In this document: piece after piece, positions 26,330 through 34,753 of the stretch
How positions within the stretch are numbered: position 1 is the first letter of the stretch
How the letters are laid out: each line of letters starts with the position of its first letter
NCBI GenBank assembly: GCA_023418915.1
Contig: JAEZYU010000063.1
Span: 1-64,000 of the forward strand
DNA: 64,000 nucleotides
Direction of reading: 5' to 3'
Source of the DNA: Bacillota bacterium
GTDB taxonomy: Bacteria > Bacillota > Clostridia > Acetivibrionales > DTU013
Position numbers and translations under genes: made by a program
The notes under the pieces: model-generated
Database searches by the model: none
Seen by the model: the letters and a program-made list of their open reading frames with translations, nothing else
What the model was told of the DNA's origin: nothing

Positions 26330-27504
26330 TCATGGCTTTGTTTGCAATTCTCATGGCAAGCCTTATTCTAAATGTGCCTGCAATTGGAGATGATGCTGGT
26401 TATCAAATGCCAGCAGCAACACTATCATCTCCTATAACTGTCGATGGATTGTTTGATGACTGGAGCGATATGCCTGGTGTTACAGACAGGCAGGGTGATG
26501 CAGCGCCGGATCATGATATTGTCAGAGCAAAATGGTATCCTGATATGTCTTCCTCCAGAATGTATATGTTCTGTGAGAGACTCGACGGATTAACTGGTAA
26601 AAATAACAAGCCCGTAGACTGGGATTTCTTTGTTTATTTTGACAATGCGTCAGAAAAGGTGTCTGCTCACATACATTATCATCCGGAAAGTGAACAGGTC
26701 GATGTAAATTTGTATGATGAAAGCGGCAATATGATATGGAGAAGCAAGGGAAAGTGGGGAGAGGACAAATACTCTGCAGATAAAGTTGAGTTTTACGTAC
26801 CTATATCTTATATTGCCGGTGGAGTTGAATCAGGCTTTCAGACGGATTTTCATCTGGAGAGCGGTTTGGACCGGGTACCTGACAATGGTTATATCACGAT
26901 TTCAACTGCTGGAACGTTTCCATGGTTTACGGGGCTAATGGTGCTGGTGTGGGTAGCACTGCTTGTTTTTCTTCACAAACAGAAGATGCATTTTTATAAG
27001 TTTCTGGCAGGAAGTGTAGGCGTTTTTGTTTTTGTCATGCTGCTAGGTTCGAGTATAGGAGAGGAGATACTTGAAAAGGCTGTTTCATGGGGAATGTGGG
27101 CACTGTCCGGTATCATGGACGGATTCAGCGTACTTCCTTCAAATTCAATGGTTACAGTTAACCATGGTCAACAAGCTGTTTCGTTTATTATTGACTATGA
27201 GTGCTCAGGATTTATTGAGATATTGGTGTATTTGAGCATTCTACTGTTTTATCCTCTGCTCAGCTGGTGGAAGAAGCTTATGTATGCTGCCCTGGGGTGT
27301 CTTTTCATATATGCGGCAAATTTAACCAGATTGCTGCTTATCAGCTATAGTATCAGGCTGTTCGGAACGACGGTTTTCTTTCTCAGCCATACTGTTTTTG
27401 CCCGGATATTATTCTTCGGACTGATGGTATTGCTTTACTATTATGTGTTTACAAGAATGCATATTAGAAAGCAGAGAGTAGGTGATATCGCATATGATAG
27501 ATAA
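26296..27504 (+). CDS. xrtG: Exosortase of the XrtG type with N-terminal surface domain
   Basis: Exosortases are integral-membrane cysteine proteases/transpeptidases that process a C-terminal sorting signal. The catalytic triad is visible: Cys303 in YECSGF, Arg345 in ANLTRLLL and His365 in FLSHTVFAR, spread over several membrane helices (210-385). Unusually, a signal-peptide-like start (10-30) and an extracytoplasmic beta-rich domain precede it (45-200), beginning ITVDGLFDDWSDMP. That motif resembles those of Firmicu-CTERM-type surface proteins. It is flanked by the two usual XrtG partners. The start is TTG with GGGGG upstream, inside the preceding gene. Confidence 0.82.
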   Translation: MLNNRRLYRRMIMALFAILMASLILNVPAIGDDAGYQMPAATLSSPITVDGLFDDWSDMPGVTDRQGDAAPDHDIVRAKWYPDMSSSRMYMFCERLDGLTGKNNKPVDWDFFVYFDNASEKVSAHIHYHPESEQVDVNLYDESGNMIWRSKGKWGEDKYSADKVEFYVPISYIAGGVESGFQTDFHLESGLDRVPDNGYITISTAGTFPWFTGLMVLVWVALLVFLHKQKMHFYKFLAGSVGVFVFVMLLGSSIGEEILEKAVSWGMWALSGIMDGFSVLPSNSMVTVNHGQQAVSFIIDYECSGFIEILVYLSILLFYPLLSWWKKLMYAALGCLFIYAANLTRLLLISYSIRLFGTTVFFLSHTVFARILFFGLMVLLYYYVFTRMHIRKQRVGDIAYDR

Positions 27505-29002
27505 TAGAATGTTGACTCAACTGATTTTCTGGGGAGTATGGCTGGTTATACCGCTGATCTGGGAGATACTCGGATCTGCCGCAGCTGCAGTTTTAATATT
27601 TTACATGCAGCTAAAAAGAAGACGAAAATATTCAAAGGAATCAGCCAGGAGTAAATGTGATAAGGGTGCTGGCATGCCTTATTTGAACGGAATGGCTATG
27701 CCTGTGGCTGCAGATATAGAAGGAGAAGTACACTCAGCGGGACAAAATGAGATGGATTTTTATCCGACAGTAAGCATAGTCATCCCCGTCTATAATTCAG
27801 AGGCATCACTGGAAGTATGTCTGGAATCTATTGCTGGTCAGTCATATCCTGTCGACAGGCTTGAGGTTCTGCTTGTAGACAATGGCAGTACTGACCGAAG
27901 CAGAGAAGTCTTTGAACATTTCCAAATGAAACACAGAGAGCTTAAGATATGGTGGAATTCCTCTGAGAAAGGGAAATCGCGCGCACTCAATATGGGAGTA
28001 TTCTCCGGCTCAGGCCGATATATTGTGAATATTGACAGTGACGGGTTTCTCGATAATAGTGCGATAAATAACATAGTAAGAAGATTTGAGTCTGACTGCA
28101 GTATTTCAGCAATGACAGGAGTTGTGCTCACTGATTACACAGAAATAGGAAATGGAATCAAGGCAAATGGCACACTATTAAGCAAAGTAATGAAAACTGT
28201 CAGGAAGTGTGAGCTTTTTGAATACTGTGAGAGCTTTCTAGTGGGCAGGAGTTTCGAGTCAATATATAATCATCTGTTTACGATGGCGGGAGCGTTTTCT
28301 TGCTTCCGTCGGGCGACTTTGCTTAAAACGCAGCTTTACAATACTGAAACTATAGGCGAGGATGCCCATATGACCAATCAGATACGTACAATGACAGGAG
28401 GAAGGATCGAGCTTTGCAGTGATGCATTTTATTTTACTGAACCTATAGAGGATCTGAACAAGCTCTATGTACAGAGGCAGAGGTGGCAGAGAGCAGAGCT
28501 GGAAGTGGCCGGTCTTTTTCGGAAAAGTCACTCGGGAGGAATTATTTCCTTTTTCAGAAAGCCTGATATGAGAAGGCTTATATCATCGCATACACTTGCA
28601 TTTCCCAGGTTGATATGGATGTTTGCGATGATATATCTGTATTTTATTAACTACCCTCTGAAGCTTCTGGCAGGTGCAAATTTGCTGCTTTATACGACGT
28701 ATGTATTGCTGAGCCTCTTCAATATAGCTACGGCATGCATCTTTCTCGGAGATCAGAAGGAGACGCGGTCATTTGTTATCAAGCATTTTTACATTTGTGC
28801 TGCCATGCCGTTATATCGTATAATGCTCTACTGGATGAGGCTTGCAGGAATCATCAACAGTCTTACCACCCCATCGAGGTGGAGGACGAAGACCTTCAGC
28901 GAAGAGATCACGGATATCAGGAGCGAAGCGGCCTGTGAACTCCACAGGAGATTTGCATTTATATTCAGACTGAAGAAAATGATAAACAGCAGAAGTGATT
29001 AA
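27494..29002 (+). CDS. XrtG-associated family 2 glycosyltransferase
   Basis: This is a processive GT2 of about 502 aa. An N-terminal membrane helix (10-30) is followed by the GT-A domain with SIVIPVYNSEASLEVCLES and the DxD-like NIDSDG. The product-binding EDAHMTNQIR and the QRQRWQR (QxxRW) motif of cellulose- and hyaluronan-synthase-type enzymes are present, then C-terminal membrane helices. It probably makes an extracellular polysaccharide tied to the XrtG system. It overlaps xrtG by 11 bases. Start ATG 27494 has AGGTGAT upstream; GTG 27482 is possible. Confidence 0.85.
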   Translation: MIDNRMLTQLIFWGVWLVIPLIWEILGSAAAAVLIFYMQLKRRRKYSKESARSKCDKGAGMPYLNGMAMPVAADIEGEVHSAGQNEMDFYPTVSIVIPVYNSEASLEVCLESIAGQSYPVDRLEVLLVDNGSTDRSREVFEHFQMKHRELKIWWNSSEKGKSRALNMGVFSGSGRYIVNIDSDGFLDNSAINNIVRRFESDCSISAMTGVVLTDYTEIGNGIKANGTLLSKVMKTVRKCELFEYCESFLVGRSFESIYNHLFTMAGAFSCFRRATLLKTQLYNTETIGEDAHMTNQIRTMTGGRIELCSDAFYFTEPIEDLNKLYVQRQRWQRAELEVAGLFRKSHSGGIISFFRKPDMRRLISSHTLAFPRLIWMFAMIYLYFINYPLKLLAGANLLLYTTYVLLSLFNIATACIFLGDQKETRSFVIKHFYICAAMPLYRIMLYWMRLAGIINSLTTPSRWRTKTFSEEITDIRSEAACELHRRFAFIFRLKKMINSRSD

Positions 29003-29093
29003 CAATTTGTTGAAATACTAAATACCTTTTTGTATGGCAAAGTTGGAATTATTTTTTTCATTTATCAAGCCATAATGTGTCAAATGCACAGTG

Positions 29094-29122
29094 TTGACAA
29101 AGCTTTGGGCATATAGTAGAAT
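29094..29122 (+). promoter_or_regulatory. tRNA-Ser promoter
   Basis: Perfect TTGACA (29094-29099), a 17-base spacer and TAGAAT (29117-29122), 26 bases before the first tRNA. Confidence 0.8.
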
Positions 29123-29147
29123 ATACTACGTCGCTCGATTAAGATAC

Positions 29148-29238
29148 GGAGAGATGGTCGAGCTGGTTTAAGGCACCGGTCTTGAAAACCGGCGTAGTCG
29201 TGAGGCTACCGTGAGTTCGAATCTCACTCTCTCCGCCA
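29148..29238 (+). tRNA. tRNA-Ser (anticodon TGA)
   Basis: The acceptor GGAGAGA pairs with TCTCTCC, the anticodon loop CTTGAAAAC contains TGA, a long class II variable arm is present, the T-loop is GTTCGAATC, and CCA is encoded (29236-29238). Confidence 0.97.
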
Positions 29239-29297
29239 ATTAAATAATGAGGGACGTGGATGAGGGATGAGAGTCTCCATATCACGTCTCATTATAT

Positions 29298-29389
29298 GGA
29301 GAAGTACCCAAGCAGGTCGAAGGGGACGGTTTGCTAAACCGTTAGTAGGGGCAACTCTAGCCGGGGTTCGAATCCCCGCTTCTCCGCCA
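29298..29389 (+). tRNA. tRNA-Ser (anticodon GCT)
   Basis: The acceptor GGAGAAG pairs with CTTCTCC, the anticodon loop TTGCTAAAC contains GCT, a long variable arm is present, the T-loop is GTTCGAATC, and CCA is encoded (29387-29389). It is likely co-transcribed with the first tRNA. Confidence 0.97.
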
Positions 29390-29401
29390 CAATTTGTCCG
29401 G

Positions 29402-29425
29402 AAACCCGCTATTTTAGCGGGTTTT
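29402..29425 (+). terminator. Terminator after the tRNA pair
   Basis: AACCCGCTATTTTAGCGGGTTTT: a six- to seven-base GC stem with a four-base loop and T tail. Confidence 0.88.
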
Positions 29426-29679
29426 CAGCGTTTTTACACAATAATTTTTAGTGCGCTGCACAACTCTGGTTTGCGTCCTGTTCAGTACACACTTAAAAAA
29501 GATTCCAACTCTGTAGATAGTCTTCATAATTTGATTATTAATCAGAGCGAATTACAGCAGAGCATTACGAAGGAAACTGCCACGGCTGCTGTTGATGAAA
29601 ATCTCATTATATGTTAGAATTACAGCGTTCCGGGTGTTTATAAAAGCCTGGTACCATGTGTTTTTTGAAGGGAATATAT

Positions 29680-31101
29680 ATGATATTTTCATCATACGCT
29701 TTCATTTTTATTTTTTTGCCGATAGCCTTCACAGGTTACTTTCTGGCACAAAAGTTTATAGGAGACATGCCTGCAAAGGCATGGCTGGTAATTGCTTCAC
29801 TGTATTTTTACGCACATGGCAGTTTGTCCTTCCTGCCTTTGTTGGCCGTTACTATTGTTTTCAATTATGTTATCCTTAAGCTGTTGAGAAAATATCGTCA
29901 CAGACCTGTAATACCAAAGCTTTTGATAGTGATGGCGGCGGCAGAGAATCTTGGGCTTTTATTCTACTTTAAGTACATGAATTTCTTTCTCACGAACGTA
30001 AATTATGTTTTCGGTACAGATTATATCTTTTTTGACATAGTACTGCCGATAGGCATATCTTTTTATACGTTTCAGATACTGTCACATGTTATCGATACTT
30101 ACAAAGGGGAGGGTGAAGACAGCAGTTTTCTGGAGTTTGCGCTGTTTGTGTCATTCTTTCCGCAGCTGATAGTCGGCCCTATAATCCGCCATGGAGATAT
30201 GGTTGAGCAGATACGTTCTGCGAAAATACGGTGGATCAACACCGATAATATAGTGAAGGGCATAATGTTTTTTTCAGTGGGCTGTGCAAAGAAAATACTC
30301 ATAGCAGATCCTCTTATAACGCATGCCCAGAACTTTTACAATGTCATGGGAAACGGGAATTTTTTCGAGGCTTGGGGAGCGGTCTTTGCATATACGTTCG
30401 CATACTATTTTGATTTTTCAGGATATGTGGATATGGCTCTTGGCCTGGGAATGTTTTTCAACATCAGGTTGCCTGATAATTTCAATTCACCATATAAAGC
30501 CCGTAATTTCGCAGACTTTTGGAGAAGATGGAACATTACTGTCTCCACTTTTTTCAATGACTATGTATTCAAAAGGATATTCAAGTTCGGCAATGGGATA
30601 CCTAAGCTTATACTGGCGACAATAATCACCTTTATAGTGTCCGGACTGTGGCATGGAGCCAGCTGGCATTTCATCTTCTGGGGTGTTGCAAACGGTGTAC
30701 TGGTCTGCTTTGCAAACATAATGACACTGAAAAGAAAAAAGCTGCCATTCTCACTGGCATGGTCGCTGACATTTTTCTTTATACTTGTCACAAGGGTTCT
30801 GTTTGATGCCAATGGTACGACACAAGCTTTTAGCATATATAGGACGATGTTCGATATAAGGCCTGCCTTAGGTGGCTTGAGCGCATTTTTAAGTTCAGGT
30901 ATCATCTATGTCAGAGATAACATAACCGAGGTTGGGTTGATTATCGCAGGGGCATGTATAAGCTTTTTTGCGCCTAATACCCGGGAGATGTTTTCAGAAA
31001 TGAAACCCAGGTGGTACCATGCCGTTTTCGGTGGTGTAGTATTCACATTGTCGCTGTTTTTAATGGGAAGAGTTTCCAACTTTTTATACTTTCAATTTTA
31101 G
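29680..31101 (+). CDS. MBOAT-family membrane acyltransferase (DltB/AlgI type)
   Basis: This 473-aa polytopic protein is of the membrane-bound O-acyltransferase family. The AlgI/DltB signature is clear: PIGISFYTFQ (123-132), PQLIVGPIIRH (161-171), YYFDFSGYVDMA (242-253), the PDNFNSPY and FWRRWNITVS motifs, and the catalytic WHGASWHFIFWG with His325. Family knowledge: such proteins pass acyl groups from a cytoplasmic carrier across the membrane to surface glycans. It heads a block with an SGNH protein, a carrier protein and an FkbH enzyme. ATG 29680 follows GAAGGG; an ATG-less extension upstream is unlikely. Confidence 0.92.
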   Translation: MIFSSYAFIFIFLPIAFTGYFLAQKFIGDMPAKAWLVIASLYFYAHGSLSFLPLLAVTIVFNYVILKLLRKYRHRPVIPKLLIVMAAAENLGLLFYFKYMNFFLTNVNYVFGTDYIFFDIVLPIGISFYTFQILSHVIDTYKGEGEDSSFLEFALFVSFFPQLIVGPIIRHGDMVEQIRSAKIRWINTDNIVKGIMFFSVGCAKKILIADPLITHAQNFYNVMGNGNFFEAWGAVFAYTFAYYFDFSGYVDMALGLGMFFNIRLPDNFNSPYKARNFADFWRRWNITVSTFFNDYVFKRIFKFGNGIPKLILATIITFIVSGLWHGASWHFIFWGVANGVLVCFANIMTLKRKKLPFSLAWSLTFFFILVTRVLFDANGTTQAFSIYRTMFDIRPALGGLSAFLSSGIIYVRDNITEVGLIIAGACISFFAPNTREMFSEMKPRWYHAVFGGVVFTLSLFLMGRVSNFLYFQF

Positions 31102-31187
31102 CCTGCGCATGAGTAGAGAAAAGAGACTTTGAAAATACGGATAAGAAAATTGCGCAGGGCATGAACAACCGGATAGAGGAGTATGTG

Positions 31188-33092
31188 ATGGATTTTAGAA
31201 GGTGGATCACTTTATTCATATCAACAGTTTTCGCAATAGGATTATTGATTGCAGGATTCAATGCTCTTGTGGATCCGTTCGGTATTTTTGGTGACGTTGT
31301 TTTTGACTGGTATTCATATAATATGACGCAGAACCCGAGGATATCCAAAATAGCCTATCTGGACAGAAATCACGATAAATATGATTCATATATCATCGGC
31401 TGCTCAAAGACAAGTTCGTTCTCAACAGATGCACTGAACCGGTATTATAAAGGCGCCAGCTTTTACAGTATGCTAATGTACGGAGGAGATATGTATGATA
31501 TCGAGATGACAGCCAGATACATATTGGAAAATTATGATCCAAAAAACATCATAGTCAACATGGGTCTTGAGGAGACTGTGAGGTACGATACACAGGCGGA
31601 TGATTTTAAGGCAAATCTGCATGCAAAGGTAGACGGATCGCCGTTGTTGACGTTTTATGGGAAATACCTCTTTGCCAACCCGTCTTATGCCGCCGAAAAG
31701 ATTGCTGCATGTTTATCTGATGGATATCTTGTCAATGAAAATGATGTGTTTATTCCTGAAACGGGAGTGTATGATAAATCTGTCAGAGACGTCGAAAGAA
31801 TTGGAAGTCTTGAGGATTATCTCGGCGACTATCCGAGCTTTAGAACAGTACTGAAAAAGGAAACCTTGGGTGCAAAGGACAAATGCCTGGAGTCCATAGC
31901 TCGTATCAAGGGCTTGTGCGAAAATAATGGCGTGTCCTTTAAGATGATAGTATCACCAATATTTCACACTGAAATGGATATGTATGATAAAGGACAGCTG
32001 GAGGAATTTTTGCAAAGACTATCGGAAATCACAGATTACTGGGACTTTTCCGGATATAATTCAATCAGCTATGAAGCAAGATACTTTTATGACCCATATC
32101 ATTTCAGGAATGCTGTTGGGGATATGGCACTTGCGAGGGTATTCGGAGATGAGAGCTCTTATGTACCTGCCGATTTTGGCTTTCGTGTGACGAAAGAAAC
32201 AGTTGATGAGCATCTGGACTCGTATTATGGTTTGCGGACATCAGAGGCTGATCATAGCGGAAAGACAACTTCCGGTATGGTCATGGATCAGATTCCTTAT
32301 AATAACGAGATCTATAGCAGTGAAGTACCCGTCCTGATGTACCACCATCTGGCGAATGATGTCTCGGGAAGTGCCGTGATCACTCCGGAAAGATTTGAAG
32401 AACAGATAGCTGCGCTTAAGAGAGCAGGGTATAATGCAATAAAGCTGTCTGAGCTTGTGGCCTATGTCGAAAACGGGACCGAGCTGCCGGAAAAACCAAT
32501 AGTCATAACCTTTGATGATGGTTATAGGAGTAATTACGAATTAGCTTTTCCCATTTTGAAAAAATATAGTATGCCGGCTGCTATAAATATGATAGGTGTA
32601 ACTGCAGGAGCAGACACATATAAGGAAACCGGCACCCCGATCATTCCTCATTTCACATATGAAGAGGCGCAGGAAATGATCGAAAGCGGTATTGTTGAAA
32701 TACAGAGTCATAGCTATGATATGCATAACAGCCAGGAACTGGACAAAGACTACCGGCAAGGCGTGTACAGAAAAAAGGATGAAAGTGAGGGTGAATATAT
32801 AGAAGCGTTTAAAAACGATTTTCTGAGATCTAGAAGGGAAATAGAGGAAAACACGGACAGTATAGTGACAGCATTCGCTTACCCTAATGGTTTCTATACA
32901 ACTTTGAGTGAAGTTCTACTCAGTCAGATGGGTGTTAAGATAACAATGACAGTGGAAGAGGGCATGAATACAGTGATAAAGGGTCTGCCCCAAAGCCTGA
33001 GGGCAATGAAGAGGTATAGGATCAGCGAGGATATTTCAGGTGATGAAATTGTAGAAATGCTTGATGCTGCTCGAGCCCAGGCAGTTCCGTGA
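31188..33092 (+). CDS. DltD/AlgX-like SGNH protein fused to a polysaccharide deacetylase
   Basis: This 634-aa protein has an N-terminal membrane anchor (8-28). Residues 30-340 resemble the DltD/AlgJ/AlgX SGNH fold: VDPFGIFG, a GxSxxSS-type nucleophile loop GCSKTSS (71-77), and DPYH (302-305) as the Asp/His block. Residues 385-630 are a NodB/CE4 deacetylase with VPVLMYHHL, TFDDGY (441-446), and the metal-binding HSYDMH (508-513). Both enzymes would act outside the membrane, one moving an acyl group onto a sugar and the other removing N-acetyl groups. ATG 31188 follows GAGGAG at 6 bases. The fusion of these two activities is uncommon in my experience. Confidence 0.8.
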   Translation: MDFRRWITLFISTVFAIGLLIAGFNALVDPFGIFGDVVFDWYSYNMTQNPRISKIAYLDRNHDKYDSYIIGCSKTSSFSTDALNRYYKGASFYSMLMYGGDMYDIEMTARYILENYDPKNIIVNMGLEETVRYDTQADDFKANLHAKVDGSPLLTFYGKYLFANPSYAAEKIAACLSDGYLVNENDVFIPETGVYDKSVRDVERIGSLEDYLGDYPSFRTVLKKETLGAKDKCLESIARIKGLCENNGVSFKMIVSPIFHTEMDMYDKGQLEEFLQRLSEITDYWDFSGYNSISYEARYFYDPYHFRNAVGDMALARVFGDESSYVPADFGFRVTKETVDEHLDSYYGLRTSEADHSGKTTSGMVMDQIPYNNEIYSSEVPVLMYHHLANDVSGSAVITPERFEEQIAALKRAGYNAIKLSELVAYVENGTELPEKPIVITFDDGYRSNYELAFPILKKYSMPAAINMIGVTAGADTYKETGTPIIPHFTYEEAQEMIESGIVEIQSHSYDMHNSQELDKDYRQGVYRKKDESEGEYIEAFKNDFLRSRREIEENTDSIVTAFAYPNGFYTTLSEVLLSQMGVKITMTVEEGMNTVIKGLPQSLRAMKRYRISEDISGDEIVEMLDAARAQAVP

Positions 33093-33198
33093 CGGTTTGG
33101 AGATAATCAAAAATCCAATGCTGATATGCACGTTACTACATAATAATTTCATTTGTATAAGAAAAAGATGGCGTGCTCAATATGGAAAGGAGATTTGG

Positions 33199-33438
33199 AT
33201 GGATACAAGAGAGAGAATAATGAATTTTTTCAAAAGCCGTGGCAAGACGGACGAACTGAAGTATGATACTGACCTGTTCAAGGGAGGGTATATAAACTCT
33301 TTGTTTGCGCTTGAGATGGTTGTGTTTATTGAGGAAACCTTTAAAATAAAGATAAAAAATAAGGAAATAAATGAGAAAAACTTTAGAACGATAGACAGTA
33401 TAGCAACTGTAGTTGAAAGGTCAAAACAGGGAGCATAG
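33199..33438 (+). CDS. Acyl carrier protein (DltC-like stand-alone)
   Basis: This 79-aa four-helix carrier has the attachment site as Ser34 in GGYINSLFALEM, which replaces the usual DSL with NSL. It would carry a thioester on 4-prime-phosphopantetheine, probably added by the AcpS encoded at 56189. It stands between the SGNH-deacetylase and the FkbH-like enzyme, with no ketosynthase nearby. AAAGGAG precedes ATG 33199. The unrelated upstream open frame overlapping the previous gene is ignored. Confidence 0.85.
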   Translation: MDTRERIMNFFKSRGKTDELKYDTDLFKGGYINSLFALEMVVFIEETFKIKIKNKEINEKNFRTIDSIATVVERSKQGA

Positions 33439-33552
33439 GGTACAGGTGCAGAGATCGTAAAGATGACGATGAAGGTTGTTTACTGAAATTGCTGCAATTA
33501 TGGCTATATGTTGCTTATTGGTATAAGATGTATTATCAGAAAGGAAGCAAAA

Positions 33553-34707
33553 ATGTCTAAAAAGATAAAATGCCTTGTGTGGGATCTGGACAACACCCTT
33601 TGGGACGGTATACTGCTCGAGGATGGAAATGTATCGCTAAAGGAAGGTATGTGTGAAATATTGGAGGAACTGGACAGACGGGGCATCCTGCTTTCCATCG
33701 CCAGCAAGAATGACAGGGAGGATACGCTGAAAAAACTCCGTGACCTGGGTGTGGAAGACTATTTTTTATACCCTCAGATCGGCTGGGGCAACAAGCCTGA
33801 TGCTATAAAGGAGATAGCATCAGCTCTTAATATAAATATCGATACATTTGCATTCATAGATGATCAGCCATCCGAGAGGGAGGAAGTAGCCTTTGTGCTG
33901 CCGCAGGTAATGACTGTCGATGCTGCGCAATATAAGCTTCTGCTGGACATGGAAGGATTTATACCCAAATACATAACAAAGGATTCAGCAATGCGTAGGA
34001 GGATGTATCAGGCGGATCTGCAGCGCAAACAGGCAGAGGGAGGATTTAAGGGCTCAAGTGAGCAATTCTTGTCAACACTGGGCATGGAGCTTACGGTCGC
34101 TCCTGTGGCAGAAGGGGATTTGGAACGGGTCGAAGAGCTTACGGTTCGGACGAACCAGTTGAACTCGACGGGAGTAACATATAGCTTTGAAGAGCTTGAA
34201 GGCTTTATTTCTTCACCGGATCATATTTTTCTGATCGCTGATTTAGAGGATAAATACGGTTCATACGGAAAGATCGGACTTGTTCTGCTGGAGGAAACAA
34301 AGGATACAATATGGATAAGGCTGCTTTTGATGTCCTGCCGCGTCATGACGAGAGGGATTGGATCGGCACTGCTCGTACACATCATCAGACTAGCTGGCGG
34401 TAAAGGGAAAAGGCTTGCAGCGGATTTTATCGATACCGGCAGGAACAGGGTCATGTATATAACATATAAGCTTATGGGCTTTGAGGAATCAGAGGAAGAG
34501 CATGCTGCTGGTGTGGAAATGTCCGGCAACTATATCATCAGCAGCGCCAGGCAGGATGAGAGCGGAGATAATGACAGAGACACAGACAAGAGCATACTCG
34601 AATACAAAGGCAGCCCTGATAAGGAATATCCACCTTATCTGAAAATATATTTCGATAATGGGATGCATAGGCGAGCAGCGGGCCTTGCTTGTGATAAGCC
34701 TTGTTGA
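33553..34707 (+). CDS. FkbH-like HAD-family enzyme (HAD-IIIC), probable glyceryl-ACP synthase
   Basis: This is a 384-aa protein. The N-terminal HAD domain has the nucleophile motif WDLDNTLWDG (Asp11 and Asp13), SKND and DDQPSEREEV. The C-terminal GNAT-like domain (about 170-335) has the family cysteine Cys262 in LLMSCRVMTRG. Family knowledge: FkbH proteins dephosphorylate 1,3-bisphosphoglycerate and load the glyceryl group onto an acyl carrier protein. The neighbouring carrier and MBOAT point to surface decoration rather than polyketide synthesis (inference). The last 15 residues (MHRRAAGLACDKPC) are encoded by a dispersed repeat, so the native C-terminus was probably replaced. Start ATG 33553 follows AAGGAAG. 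Confidence 0.82.
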   Translation: MSKKIKCLVWDLDNTLWDGILLEDGNVSLKEGMCEILEELDRRGILLSIASKNDREDTLKKLRDLGVEDYFLYPQIGWGNKPDAIKEIASALNINIDTFAFIDDQPSEREEVAFVLPQVMTVDAAQYKLLLDMEGFIPKYITKDSAMRRRMYQADLQRKQAEGGFKGSSEQFLSTLGMELTVAPVAEGDLERVEELTVRTNQLNSTGVTYSFEELEGFISSPDHIFLIADLEDKYGSYGKIGLVLLEETKDTIWIRLLLMSCRVMTRGIGSALLVHIIRLAGGKGKRLAADFIDTGRNRVMYITYKLMGFEESEEEHAAGVEMSGNYIISSARQDESGDNDRDTDKSILEYKGSPDKEYPPYLKIYFDNGMHRRAAGLACDKPC

Positions 34708-34738
34708 AACATCGCTATATCACAAAAAACATTTTTTA
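34661..34738 (-). repeat. Dispersed repeat inside the fkbH-like 3-prime end (copy R6)
   Basis: GGATGCATAGGCGAGCAGCG and CCTTGTTGAAAC match the reverse complement of R2 (GGATGCATAGGCGAGCAGCA and CCTCGTTGAAAC). The gene reads into the repeat and stops within it at TGA 34705-34707. Confidence 0.75.
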
Positions 34739-34753
34739 TGCAAAGCAGCTTTT

